From contig MBPM02000020.1 of NCBI GenBank assembly GCA_001695595.3, positions 310,001 through 374,000 on the forward strand: a stretch of 64,000 nucleotides of DNA, written 5' to 3'. This DNA comes from Plasmopara viticola. Lineage: Eukaryota > Oomycota > Peronosporomycetes > Peronosporales > Peronosporaceae. Below are positions 9,640 through 21,700 of the stretch, in pieces. The first letter of the stretch is position 1; every line of letters begins with the position of its first letter. The notes under the pieces were generated by a model that was given only the letters and a program-made list of their open reading frames with translations, was not told where the DNA came from and ran no database searches. The position numbers were made by a program, and so were the translations under genes.

Positions 9640-12446
9640 GAAGTTGAGCTCAAATTCTGCTCAAGCCGAACACTTAGCTTAAATTCGTCGATCAATGGTA
9701 CCGGAGTCCTTAGCAGCGCAAGACAACTCAAGAATGGACCGAAGAGATGGTTCAAGCGGGCATTTTTTGACCAAGTGCGTCTACCGTTTTGGCACTAACG
9801 TATTGTGTCAAGAGATTTGTAGGTTGGCGTATTATGCACGACTACCGTCAGCTAGATCTAGCGACAAATTTGCCGGCTATACAAATATCGCATATTGAAG
9901 ACACCTTTGGCGCCACGTCTCGAAGTCATTGGTTTTTGTTCATGAACCTACTTTAAGGCTTCTGGAAGGTCAAACTGCATAAAGTGGATGTTCCATGTAG
10001 CGCTTCTCTGTCCCCATATGGTTTGTTCGAAAATTAAGTCAAACTCATGGAACTAAACGAAAGCTCGGGTACGTTTAAGCGCTATTGCAGAATGTCTTTT
10101 GAGAGTTTAAAGGATGTGATGTTAGTGTACCTTGACGACAATTACGTGTCTAAGCATAGTAAAGACCACATTACAACTGCAGACCGTGTACTTAAACGAC
10201 GTAAAGAGCAAAATTTCGCATTAGTTGTCAAAGTGAAACTTAGTCGGACGAAATAGTGTCCGAATGGACCCAAAACAAGGTGTTGATCATTGCTAAATAG
10301 CCTATGCTCAGAACAAAGAAGCAAATGGAATGCTTCTTAGGCACTACGGTCGATGTCTCAAGATTCCGCAAGAACTTAACACAATTTGCAAGACTATTTG
10401 ACGACGGTATCAAAAAAACACGTCTTTTAAGAAAGGATCAGGCTCTCGGACAATGAACGAAGCAGCATTACTGAGCTCAAGCGTTGCTTGACGCTTTCAA
10501 CTGTTCAAAGTCCTCCGAACTTTCCACCACCATTTGATATACGGACGGACGCTTCGAATTTTGTCAATGGGGGAGTCTCATTTTAAAAGAAGGGGAAGCT
10601 AGAGCATCCAATTGCTTTACTGGTCGATAGATGAAGTCAGCCAAGCTGTACCTTTTTCACGAGCAAGAGCTACTTGCAATCGTGCATACGCTTAACGTTT
10701 GGCGTGTACATCTTCCCGTTCGACCATTTACGGTCAAAGTTTATCGCAAAATGATAGAGACGAACCTGACGCAGAAGAATACAAACCACAGAGTAGCTGG
10801 ATAATTTAATGTGCTTGCTGAATTCAGCCTTTGTTCCAGTGTATTCCCGGTGAAACTAACACCGTGGCTGATGCATTGTCGCAGTCTCAGGATTTTGAGA
10901 GTTAAGCTACCCAAGTTAGCCTGCAAGAGCTACTGAAAGCGGTTAATAGTCTCGAGATTGTGGAGCCAATCAGGACGAGCAAGTACCCAGTAGCTCGTTC
11001 CACAAAGACAATAAATTCGTGGAATTGTTACCTATAGTATATCGTCAAAATGCTGGAAAAAGGAGATGATTTGCCAAAGGCTCATTGCACGATGATATTT
11101 TGTATCACCAAACACGTGTGGATGAGACTCCGCAACTGTAAGTAGGGTTCTTGACTACAAAAATCTATGAAGCCGCGACATTTGTAGAAAATCACGAATC
11201 TGTTTCGGCAGTCCACCTAAGGTTTTAAAGAGCTATTTGTCCGTAACGTCTAAAATACTAACTGGCAAAAATGACGAGGTGCATTCAGCGCCATGCCAAC
11301 AATTGGGAATCGTGTCAGCGCAACAAGACCAGGCACCAGCATTACTTCAGTCTTTGCACGTTTCAAAAAACAGAAGGATCGTCAATTCATCGTGCCTGAC
11401 CAGAGACCAAAGTGGTTTTGATGCCGTCATGTTGATTGTTGATCACTTTACGAAAAAGCCTATGTATATCGCTACGAAGACGTCGGACGATACTGCAGAA
11501 ATTACAAAGGCCTTTATGAAAATATTCTGAAGGACCATGGCATGTCAAAGACCATTGTCTTCAAAAGAGACACCAACTTCAATTTAATTTTTTGTCAAGC
11601 ATTTGAGTAACGCAACGCAATTCGGCTTTGGCTTTTAGACCACAAACGGATGGAGAGACAAAATGAAAATAACCATTTTCTCGGAGGATTGCTTCCGAGG
11701 TGTCGTCAACCCCGCACAGGGTGAGTGGGTTGACTTTCCTTATTTGGCTGAGATAGCCTATAACTGACGCAGACACTCTACAATTGAAATGTCCCCCTTC
11801 AAAGTGGATCTAGGATGTGTTCCTGATTTGACAGATGATGTTGCATCAGATCTAGATTTTCACAAGCTGAAAAAGTCGGCACACGAGTTTACTATGTCAG
11901 AAAACTATTCTTAAGGAAGCACAGGACCAGATGAGCAAAGCAAGAACGCATGAAGTACAATTACGACATGAGTCCACTTGTTCGAGACTTTAAATTTGGC
12001 AATATGGTGCTTTTGGACGACAAGGAATTCATTGCTCGTAACAAAAATTTGCTCAGTCGAAAAAACTCGCGCCAAGATGTATTGGCCCATTCCCGATCGT
12101 AATTTTTTTGAGAGATTTTTACGGGCTATGACTATCAAAGCGATCGAAGCTGCATCGAGTGCTACAAATTTTGCTATTGAAGCCCTATTGAAAGGTTCTC
12201 AAGCGTCAGCGAATGGCGAAAGATCATGTTGGCCGATGGGTCCGAGGAACAAGTTGTTGAAGCCGGAAACCGTAAGTACGAGGGAGCCCTGTAGTACAAA
12301 ATTTGATGGCTCGGTGAGCCCAGGAAAATAGCCACTTGGGAGCTCTAGAGAATCTATAGCAGAATTCTGGACTTATCGACCTCTGTTGATAATTCAAAAA
12401 GATGAGCCTTGTCGTTTAATTAAGGCTGCTTTTTGAAGGGGGGTCG
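9640..12446 (+). mobile_element. Ty3/gypsy element E1, decayed pol (RT-RNaseH-integrase)
   Basis: The order of pol motifs is preserved across many stops and frameshifts. The RT entry region (TEEMVQAGIF, then VGWRIMHDYRQLD near 9810) is followed by RT palm LVYLDDNYVSKHS with the catalytic YLDD intact at 10128-10139. RNaseH reads PPFDIRTDAS and EHPIAL near 10540-10620. Integrase core FDAVMLIVDHFTKKPMYIAT is near 11420-11480, and an integrase C-terminal tract is near 11950-12110. The nucleotide sequence aligns with E2 at 53-57.8 kb, including the closing GCCACTTGGGAGC motif before the LTR. No 5' LTR and no gag are recognisable. The element is non-autonomous. Confidence 0.8.
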
Positions 12447-12817
12447 TGTGATTTAAATGTCGTCACCTGCAGTTTGCCAGTGACGCATATAATATTATGC
12501 ATCGAAATTGTAGACATTTACATAGTTTCAGACCAAAAGATGTCTTTGAGGGTCATGAGACCTTATAGGTGGAAGATAGTGATGTATTCGAATCTAGATG
12601 AAGTAAAGAGGAATGATAGCTTAGCAATAGATGGCTGAGAGCCACCAGTTGGGCTGTAGCGAGACAAAAATCCGTAAGAGCTTTCTATTTAGTATCGTTT
12701 TTCAATTCGCCTTAAGCATTTGACATTTCTTCTCCTTCACCGACTTCGCCTCATTCGCCACTCAAGCCTCGTCCGACAACCGACCTTTAAAGAAGCGCTC
12801 TTCGCGACTGCTTTACA
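12447..12817 (+). repeat. 3' LTR of Ty3/gypsy element E1
   Basis: The sequence begins TGTGAT right after a purine tract (TTGAAGGGGGGTCG) and ends ...CTTTACA, with the TG...CA termini of an LTR. It shares blocks with the E2 LTR at 57335-57760: GTCGTCACC near the start, GATGGCTGAGAGCCA in the middle, and CGTCCGAC..CCGACCTT near the end. Boundaries are inferred from this comparison. Confidence 0.65.
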
Positions 12818-13010
12818 AATGATGTGATTAGGACAAACAACTTGAACAAGGGTCTAGAGTGAAGCAGACTTCGCGTACATAAGCATCTCAAGCACCATAT
12901 TGTATTGTTCGGAAATAGTGAAGAGAACACTGACAGACGGCGAAGCCCAACACTGCTGCATTTTGTTTTGCGATACGCAATTTGCGTGCAGTGATTGCAA
13001 AGTCGTTTTT

Positions 13011-13083
13011 TTGTCACGATGCTTAATGGAATGCTGAAGTAATTTGTCACGATGCTTAATAAATTGCTGAAGCATTTTGTCAC
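13011..13083. repeat. 33-bp tandem repeat, about 2.2 copies
   Basis: The unit TTGTCACGATGCTTAATGGA followed by ATGCTGAAGTAAT occurs at 13011-13043 and, with a few changes, at 13044-13076. A third partial copy (TTGTCAC) follows. It lies in non-coding sequence upstream of the SPX-MFS gene. Confidence 0.75.
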
Positions 13084-13653
13084 AACAGGTCAGAGCTTTT
13101 TTATCTAGCCATCTGCCAGACCATGCAATATGAATGCTAGCTCAGTCGCCGTCGCGAAAATGGCACTACACAACAAGTATCTACATACGAAATCGACGTA
13201 GTAGCAGTACGTTATTGGAAAATTTGAGATCGTCGACGGTCTTTCCATTTGCAAAATTAAAAAAAGCTGCTAGACTTTGTTCTGCCCTTAAACTCATGGA
13301 CAAAATACTCGCAAGCTACCCAAAGGCATGTAGTTTCCTTTCCGCTTGCAGCTCGGATTGCCATTAGATTGCAAGCCAGGGCTTATTCAGACGCACAGTT
13401 AAAACAAATTTCCAATTCTGTACCGAGTTTACGAGTCGACGCCAAGATTCAAACGGTCCTGTCTTTTTCAACATCAGCCGCTAGGTCACTATCTTCAGGA
13501 TATAAGATATCGTACGCAATGTATCGTCTTTTTCAAATTTTAAAGGAGCCGTAACGGACTTTTATAGTCCGGTTTCTGACCTATCGCGTACCGCAGTTAC
13601 TTGCCTAGCTCCATTTTTGAATTCGATCAACGCCAAAGCGATTGTCGACGACG
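13084..13653. other. upstream region of SPX-MFS gene, no gene seen
   Basis: Two short plus-strand frames (13134-13367 and 13369-13554) have no recognisable domain or splice context. The region presumably contains the promoter and 5' UTR of the transporter gene starting at 13654. Confidence 0.5.
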
Positions 13654-15813
13654 ATGGTGCAGTTTGCGAAAAAGCTGGCAGCGGCGCAGCGACAAGAGTG
13701 GAAAGGGTGAGCCTTTCGCTAGCACAATGAGCGGAAAACGCTTACGATCGGAGAACTTGTCATAATTTTAAAGGTCTCTTGCTTTTGTGACAGGCACTAC
13801 CTCGAGTACAAACAGCTGAAGAAGAAGTTACGCGAAGTATTGGAGGCTCAACATGACGAGACACGCAAGGAACAGGAAAATTTCAAGCATGCGCTTGACT
13901 CAGAGGTTGAGCGTGTCGTGCTTTTCTTTCTTACAAAGCAGGGTGAGTTTGCCACAACATTACAGGGACTGCGCACACAACAGCTCGAGCTCGCGATTGG
14001 TGACTTGGAGGCCATGCACTCAATTTCCGACATGTACCGACACGTTGGAGATGAGCTGGTAAAGCTGCTGCATTTTGTTGAGCTTAATGCAACTGGCATT
14101 CGCAAGATTCTCAAGAAACACGACAAGTCGCTGAAAGAACACAAGATTATGGGCTCGTACTTGTCGTCACGGACGGACTCGCAGGCTTCACATATGCAGC
14201 AATTGTACCATGACGAAGGCATTTCTGCAATAATTGCAAGTATTCGCGCTGCACTAACTAAATTGCGCAAACTTGAAGTTCAAGTGGCCACAGATGCTAT
14301 TAACAAGAACTTAACGCGGAGCATTTCTGAGGATGAGCCTGTTTTAAATCGTATAGGCCAAGCACGTCGTAGACTTCACAAGTCAACGCAATATGTGAAG
14401 GCTGTCGCTGCACGCTCTTTGATTTTTGATTCGGAATACTCGGAAGACGAAGATGAGACGTACGACATGCTCAAGCGTCTGAAACAGGCTTCAAAACCTT
14501 CTCGTCTGCTTAATATGCTCAATACTTTCTTGTATATGACCAATTACTACATCGTGGCTCCTACGAGTGGCAAATATGCAGCTGAGCTGGGCGCTGAGGC
14601 ATCGATGAGTGGTGTGATAGTGGGTATGACGCCCGTAGCTTCCCTTGCAAGTGCTGTGCTCTACAGTTGGTGGGCCAATCGATCGTACAAAGGTTCCTTG
14701 TCGTTTGCCACAGTGTGTTTGATGCTAGGGAATTTGCTTTACGGAATGGCGCTGTCATGCGACAGTGTCGCAATGGCGTTGGCGGGTCGGATGTTAAACG
14801 GCTTTGGCGGAGCTCGTGCGATCAATCGTCGGTATATCGCGGATAATTATTCAAGGGAAGAGCGTACGCAAGCATCGGCGTTGTTTGTGACTGCTAGTGC
14901 GCTTGGTATGGCTGCAGGACCTGCACTTGCAGCTGGTCTCCATTATCTACCTGACTTTGAGGTTGCTGGCATCGAGATCACTACCGAGACAGCGCCAGGA
15001 TGGTTAATGTTTGCGCTCTGGGCTTTGTATTTATTGGCTTTGCTAATCTGGTTCAAAGAGCCTGACCGAATGGAACGAGAACGTTTCCTGGAAATTCGAC
15101 GATCAATGCTTGAGAGTGGAATGGTCAGCTCGAGTGTTGCAGAAGTTGCAGCACAATTGAAGGAAACGTCGCCATTGATTGCGCGATCTCATTCAATGAG
15201 CACTCCTCCGCCTCTTTCATCGCTCTGGCACAATGTACCGGTTGTGGCGTCTTTATTTATCTATATCGTACTCAAGCTGGTGCTGGAGTGTTTAATCACG
15301 GCCAGCTCGACAATTGCGATGTACAACTTTCATTGGGGCTCAACAAACAACGGAATGTACTTGGCGGCTTTGGGTTTGCTCATGTTTCCAACTAATATGG
15401 TGGTTGGCTGGATGAGCTTCCGCTACGAAGATCGCGAAATGATTATTTTCTCTGAGTTAGCCATGTTCGTCGGTGTTGGCATTATCATTAATTATGGTCA
15501 CTACTCCGTCGCGCAATTTGTCGTTGGAGGTGTAATCATTTTCATCTCTACGAATGTACTGGAGGGTGTCAACATGTCGCTACTGTCCAAGACGATCCCA
15601 AAGTCATTTGCGAAAGGGACGTTTAATTCTGGATTGTTGGCAACGGAAGCTGGCACTTTTGGACGAGCTATCGGTGATATTGCAATAACGGTAGTGGGTT
15701 TGCCTGGGATCCAGTATGTGCTAAACTATACATTTGCACCGCTCACCGCCATCTCCTTTCTGACAGTTCTCTTCACGGCCCGCGTATACCATAAGCTTGC
15801 TACTGACGATTAG
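13654..15813 (+). CDS. SPX-MFS phosphate transporter (PHT5/VPT1-type)
   Basis: Predicted vacuolar phosphate transporter of the SPX-MFS family. Exon 1 (13654-13706) encodes MVQFAKKLAAAQRQEWKG. An 87-bp GT-AG intron (13707-13793) joins in phase 2 to exon 2 (13794-15813); the product is 690 aa. The N-terminal SPX domain starts with the usual EWKGHYLEYKQLKKKL. It contains the Lys-rich inositol-pyrophosphate site GIRKILKKHDKS at about residues 119-130. From about residue 255 a major facilitator domain follows (LNTFLYMTNYYIVAPTSGKY; GRMLNGFGGARAINRRYIAD; LFVTASALGMAAGPALAAGL), with more helices after a cytoplasmic loop. In plants this family moves phosphate into vacuoles under SPX control; the same role here is inferred. 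The gene is intact. The distal in-frame ATG at 13840 would remove the SPX start and is not the start. Confidence 0.95.
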
Positions 15814-16379
15814 TGCGACAAAGTTGATTTCTGCAGTCAGTAAGGCTGCGATTTATTGGTGATTTGTCAGCTGCATTGCTTAGAGTTTTTGAATGAACGA
15901 ATCGATCAATAAATATTTGGAGACTTCCTGACATGAACTCGCATCGTCATGCTTAACACAAGGATTTATTCGGTTTATTGTATGCTAGTTATTCGGCTTT
16001 TTAAAATAATTTTCAAGGATCTAGATATATGTTTCAGAGAAAAGCCTACACCATACTTGGGATTGCTGCAAAGTTGGTAAATGCCTGCCTGGTTGGCATG
16101 CGACTTGGATGCCACTGCTTCAGGTAGTTGGTCTGTTACACCACAGACAAAACAAGCTACTACTAAACGATGTTGTTTGTACTAACAATACTTCCGAAAA
16201 AAAAACGACACTACCCAATAAAGTGGCAAACGAAACGACGCAAGCACGCATCATTTCAAAAGTACTTTAACATCTCCATAGCCTAAAGTAAAAATCAACT
16301 GATAATCTGATTGCAGCATGACCCGCGTTGGCGTCTGAAAGGGTTAAGCGCTTACGGCTTTAGGTCCCTTGTGTCATTT
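15814..16379. other. 3' flank of transporter gene, no gene seen
   Basis: AT-rich spacer of 566 bp with the transporter 3' UTR. No open frame or repeat that I can support. Confidence 0.55.
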
Positions 16380-18095
16380 TCAGTGCTTGTGGGCTCTTGA
16401 CAAAGATAGCAGTGACGACTGCTGATACGAAACCGGTTAGGCTCGTACTGCCGATGTTACTAGATATTCAACCGATACTGCTTACTATAGACGTGACAAA
16501 TCAAATGTCTGCACAAATCCAAAGCTTTTGTCGCAACCACAAAGTGACAACGTCGAGGTGTGTTGGGACGATTCAAGAATCTTGGACGAAGTGGTAAATC
16601 TTTCACAAATTTGCAAGAAACCGAGAGCGGATCACACGTTGCCAGGATTTATGGTGACAAAGAATGTGCTAAGGAAGAGTGCAAAAGCGGCATCGGCATC
16701 GTGAGTGGAAAATGATGCTAAAGACGTCGCGATTGATTCCTGCGGCAGTGAAAAAGGATATCTAATTTCAGACAGCTGGGTGTGTTGAAGCGCTGCAAAA
16801 GGCTGTTAGCCAATCGTTCGATTGGATCTTTGCGCTCACTCCGTGTGAGCAGCAAAGCGATAGAGTACCTTTATTTGACTCTGAGGCGCATTGCACTTCA
16901 AAGTGACCTGCTCTTGTAGAAGAGGTGGTTACCGCGCCTCAGAGCTCATCTGACATTGTGCACGCAGTTGCACAGGAAGTATTGATAGAAGAAGAGACAG
17001 GTGCGAGATATATTGATGGTGATTAGATAAGCGAAAATACCATTGGGCCCAAAGGAAACAGAGGTATAAAAAAAAAGTAGCCTCGTACTCGCGGAACGTA
17101 AAATTATCGATGCTCAAGTCGATAGAGCAAATGAAGCTGACATTTCTAACGCTGCAGCATCGCGTGATTGCATCTTTCGAAGTGACGTAATGAAGACAAT
17201 TGATTATATTCACTTGGCTTCAATCTTTTCGCTGCAGGATGAAGTGCACATTCTTAGTTGTCAAGAGATGGAGTCTGAATATGTATGGGAAGTTGGCGCA
17301 CCACATGTAGTGGCACTATTGATCATATCTTTGGCTCGTAATCCAGTTTTTTGTCGTGTGATGGATCACATTTACGCTACTAAACAAACCGTAAGCAAGT
17401 TTATGCACCGTTTTTTACCGCTCGTTGGTGGCAGGTCATGTAGCCCGCGCATCGAATTGTTCACAAGTGCAAGTCTGAAGACGTCCACGTCAAGACAAGT
17501 GACGGCTGGGTCAGGCACTAATATTATTTGTTCGAATCTAGCAGAAAACAATGCAGTTGACACACTAGACGAGTCAGCAAAATCACGGATGGCGCCTAAT
17601 TGTTCTTTACCAAGTTTCACCTGCGTTGCAATGCTTTTAAGTATCAACAACAACTTAATTCTATTGGAGCATGACGCTCAAAAACTTTTGATTTCTTGCT
17701 TCGTACAAGACAGTAACACAGCTCTTAAAATGATTCAACAACAGTAAGAACAGGAGGTAGCCGCAGCACAGCGAATACAAAAGGCTTGGAAAGCTGTTCA
17801 GCATAGGTATTTGCTTAAACAAGAGTGGGAAACGGTTTTCAGCACTGCTGCGAAAGAAATTTTAGGAGGGTCTCATCACACTTTTTGCTCCGCTCACAAT
17901 TTCAACATGCAGACAAAGTATCAGCGCAAGCTTTGATAGCTGCGCTTGGGTCGAAAAGTGTCCGGCGCGGTTTGCTAAAAACTTTACCCCTGAGATCGAA
18001 ATACCTCCGCGACGTAGTGAGCTCCCAAACGGAAACGCTGTAGCTATTCTTACGCAACCGTGGGAATGTGGGCAATCTGTTTTTTGATAACCAAT
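16380..18095 (+). pseudogene. decayed IQ-motif protein gene
   Basis: Several protein-like stretches in changing frames point to one broken gene. Examples are NVEVCWDDSRILDEVVNLSQ near 16545-16605; HWAQRKQRYKKKVASYSRN near 17040-17100; a 185-codon frame at 17190-17747 with no recognised domain; and, after an in-frame TAA at 17745-17747, the same frame continuing as AAQRIQKAWKAVQHRYLLKQ, which fits the calmodulin-binding IQ motif. A last stretch (FDSCAWVEKCPARFAKNFTP...LTQPWECGQSVF) ends at a TGA near 18090. At least three stops or frame changes are needed, too many for simple introns, though some junctions could be splices. It lies directly upstream of an EF-hand gene on the same strand. Function unknown. 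Confidence 0.5.
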
Positions 18096-18129
18096 ACCAG
18101 TCTAGTACTTTCTCGACAAAGAGACCGAC

Positions 18130-18731
18130 ATGAGTCAAGCTTTGACTTGTGAAGAACTTATAGAATTTCGAGAAATTTTTAATCTTGTTGACCGAGTAAA
18201 GTTCCATAGCTTCAATACCTCTGCGTAGCAAAAATGCGTCGCTGACCTTGTCTCGATCCTATCTGCAGGACCGTGGCGGCTCGATAACGAAATTTGAACT
18301 GGGAGAACTTATGGACACTCTAGGTATCGACACGTCTCCGGAAGAAATCGACCTGATGATCAACGAAATTGACCAGGATAGTGACGGTGAAATTGACTTT
18401 GAAGAGTTTGTGGCTGTCATGTCAAGAAAGGTCAATGCCACTTACACGGCCGAGCAAGTTAAGAATGCTTTCAAGGCATTTGAAGGCAATGCATCGGCTC
18501 CAGGCTTTATCAAGGCCGAAAAACTGCTGGTCGCTCTTACAACGTACGGGGCAGACCGTATATCTCCTGATCAAGCCCACGAGCTAATCAGCCAGGTACG
18601 CAAGTAATTGTAAGAAAGGTAGTAAGTTGCGCATTTTTGTGACGTCTAAGACTTGCGATATACAGCTCGAGCCTGATCAACACGGCAACATCAACTACGT
18701 CGAATATGTCAATATGATGATGTCGGAATAG
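18130..18731 (+). CDS. calmodulin/centrin-like EF-hand protein, 152 aa
   Basis: Three exons (18130-18195, 18269-18595, 18666-18731) are joined in phase 0 by GT-AG introns of 73 and 70 bp. The product is 152 aa with four EF-hands. Hand 1 is split by intron 1 and reads DRDRGGSITKFE. Hand 2, DQDSDGEIDFEE, is canonical. Hand 3 (FEGNASAPGFIKAE) has lost calcium ligands. Hand 4 (EPDQHGNINYVE) has Glu instead of Asp at position 1. The length and spacing are those of calmodulin, but identity is too low for calmodulin itself; a centrin-like or calmodulin-like calcium sensor is the best call. Hand 2 probably binds calcium, hand 1 possibly; hands 3 and 4 are doubtful. The single-exon frame starting at 18248 misses the true start, because exon 1 supplies the N-terminal helix (CEELIEFREIFNLVDR). 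Confidence 0.88.
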
Positions 18732-19639
18732 AGCTTAGTTACTACATTTTCATTTTGCTCTAAAAAGCTTATCTTGGACCGGTACCGCCGCTTTGGCAAA
18801 CTTAAAAAATAGTTTGGAAACGTCTTCGCTTTTAGCCTCGTGGCATTGAATTTAATAACTTGTCTAGATGCATAAATCGAAGTTTAAATTAAAGGTATTT
18901 TACGCAAAATTGTTAGGGTGTAATAATATCCCACAAAGCATAATAACGCTGCATGATACGATTGCTGTACATTTTACGCAAAAAAAGGAATACAAGACCG
19001 ACGCTAAGCTGGATATAGTACTTCTCAATATGCAAACCGGCTTCGAAGCTTCTTGCTTGTGGTGTCGAAGCGATTGAACGTCAGTACACCGCTGGTAACG
19101 ACTGATCGCCTATTGCGTCTCGCGTGAGCAGGCGCGTACGTATGCGTTCCCGCATAGAAGCAACTCACCTTATCCAATGGTATGTTTTCAATATCCAACA
19201 ATACGTTATCCCTTTGAAAAAGAGATGTGGATTTTTTTTTCCATCTCAGCCAAGAAGTTCTATATAATTTTGGGTGGATACAAGCACATAAAATTTTGGG
19301 ACCACTTTTCATGTGGTGACTTCAAACACGAGCTCTTTGACGAAGATATGCGCAGCTACAAGATAACGGTCATAAAGACGAGCCAATACAGCCAAGACAC
19401 AGAGTTTGACTGCCAGGTCAACAACTCAAGTGGGTTGGTGACAAGAGGGTGCGACGAAGCAGGATTAAGGAAGTCATGACACCGAATCGGAATGTCTCGA
19501 TGAACTCACAAATTCTTGCTCCTTTACCTAAAGCACTGGGAATTTAAAATGAAAAGTGCAGTCATTCTGGCAGAAAGTGCTCCTTCACCTAGCGATAGTA
19601 TCTAACGAAAACATCTAGACTCAATCATTCGATTTGTCA
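18732..19639. other. intergenic region with unrecognised ORF
   Basis: A plus-strand frame at 19177-19479 (100 codons; contains FSCGDFKHELFDEDMRSYK) has protein-like composition in its second half but no domain or intron context that I recognise. It might be an exon fragment or the 5' part of the non-LTR element that follows. Nothing else is seen. Confidence 0.35.
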
Positions 19640-21700
19640 CGAAGAGTAGCCTTGCCATTCTTAGTGCTGCAGTCACCGCCGCAAACTTGACAAACGCAAT
19701 CCGACGCACAAGAGCACTTTCGGCATCGAGAATGGACGGGCACACGACTGGTCTCTACCACATCGCTCTTGTTGTGTTTGACGAGTGCCCGAGCATCGTA
19801 AGCAATGATCGTCGTTAAATGTGGCGCGCTGCTCCCGTCTCAGCGCAAGTCTGCAGTGGTGCCACTGCACAAAAAAGGAACGACAGCACATTTTAACCAC
19901 TATCGACCCATTCTACTAGTGCAAATTGATATAAAGGTGTTATCCAAGGCGCTGACGCATCGTATGCAGCGAGTAATCCTCAGTTTGACCACCCCGATCA
20001 GGATTTATTTATCAGAAATCGATCGACCCATCACCACGCCCAGTTCCTTGCAGAATTTCAAAGACTCTGGACAAGGAAGCGTATGCACTGTTTTTAAACA
20101 TTGAGAAGGCATTTAATCGAGTCCCTTGACATTCTATATTCTGCGTCCTTGAGCTAAGATGGTATTTTGGCACCAAATTTGCTCCGTGACCAAGCTTCTG
20201 TACACCGACCCATGAGCGCATCTCGTCATCAGCCAGAGAATCCAGCCAGCGTTACATCTGACGCGAAGAATGATGCGAGAAAATCTGCTGTCTGCACTGC
20301 TCTTCGTACTGACCATCAAGCCACTCGGCAATCTATTGCGCTCACACGAAGGCAATGGCGTGTGTCTAAGCACAAATCACACCAGTACAGGCACGTTCCT
20401 CCCAGACGACTCGACTTTTTTGAGAAACTCGACAACAAACCTCCAAACACAGCTTGAGCTCGTAGATACGAAATGTAAAGATTTGAGTGTATAGCTCAAT
20501 TCGAGTCGATGCTGCTGACACTAACTCGGAGCTAAAACTGTCCCTTTTTCTAGAAATGCACGTGCTTGGTCTGGCGGAGACAATGACGTACCTTAGCATA
20601 TTAGATTATCCAGTCGTCAGTGGACGATTTCATTGTAAACATTCTCAAGCAGCGCTTTTACGAAGGCTTCAAGACATGAAATTGACGAGCGAGAACGCTT
20701 CAAGGTCGCCTTTTGGTGGCTTTAACGATGGGGCTCTCACGCCTGAGGCACTGCACTCAGCATGTGTCGGTCCCCACAGCAGTCGTGAGGAGACGCAATC
20801 GATGCTAAATCGCTTTATGCTGAATCAAAAACACGATAAAAAAGCGTCACATATCCAGCCCATTTCGCGCAAATTCTTGTTCTGATGACGTAGCGATAAT
20901 GATCTCGGCATCTCGAGTCTTGGAGCTCAAACATAGAAACAGGGACTTCAGATGGTGCTACAGCTTATGACCGCGGCAAAAATACAATTGTGCGCTACTA
21001 GACGATAGCGGGCACAGAGCTGCTCAAATTGGCTCTTCCTCGTACTGATGGCAGTGTCGCACTAGACTTCCTCTCATTTTTTTCGCTTCAATATGGCGGC
21101 ACGATCAAGTGAGAAATGACTTCCTTACAATGTCTCTGCTTCGTCATAATAGCATGATGAAGTACGAACAGCCTCCTCAAGTTGGCGAGCAACTTGTCTT
21201 TGGTGGTACTGGGAGATCACGTGGAACGACTTGGCGTGGATGGATCGAGCCACGAATGGCTATATCGTTCCACGCTGAAGTCAAAGTCTAGTAACAGAAG
21301 CGAGCACAGTGCGATACGGCGGTGAGGTATTGACGCTGTCTTGGTACGGCCACTGAACCACAATGAAGCTGTTGCCTTCATCTCCCATATCTCCAAGCTA
21401 CGCTTACCTGACAACTTTAGGTGTGAAGGTGAAACTTGGTCAGCTGAGAATATATTTGTACAGCGAGGTATTGACTACACTTTGGTCCCTGTGCGACCGT
21501 TTGCGCAGATGGAATGGCTCCGTACATTGTATCACAAAGCGACGTGAATAGGTAAACAATTCGGAGCGCGACGAGTACAAATTTGTTAAGTAGTAAGGCA
21601 CACAGGTAACTGTTCCCGCAGTGAGACTGCGAAAACGATGCGAAGATGTAGCTGTCCAACGGTCAGCAATTGTGGGGCGCAACTCATGAAGATTCACTCG
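19640..21700 (+). mobile_element. non-LTR retrotransposon (LINE), decayed reverse transcriptase
   Basis: Pieces of a LINE reverse transcriptase appear in order in several frames. They are a linker (AIRRTRALSASRMDG, GLYHIALVVFDE) near 19700-19790, RT block KSAVVPLHKKGTTAHFNHYR at about 19848-19907, KVLSKALTHRMQRV, ALLFVLTIKPLGNLLRSHEG at about 20287-20346, and a palm motif near 20391-20415 that reads GTFLPDDSTF where intact copies have FADDS. Further C-terminal pieces (LSRLRHCTQHVSVPTAVV) occur near 20735-20790. Many stops make it inactive. No endonuclease domain, poly(A) tail or target duplication was identified, so the boundaries are approximate. Family LINEs copy themselves by target-primed reverse transcription and could supply the machinery for the SINEs in the window. 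Confidence 0.75.

Noticed and set aside
17745..17772. Mini-intron GTAAG..CAG removing the in-frame TAA before the IQ motif
   Set aside because: About 28 bp is too short compared with the 54-87 bp introns seen elsewhere, and it would remove coding-like IQ residues.
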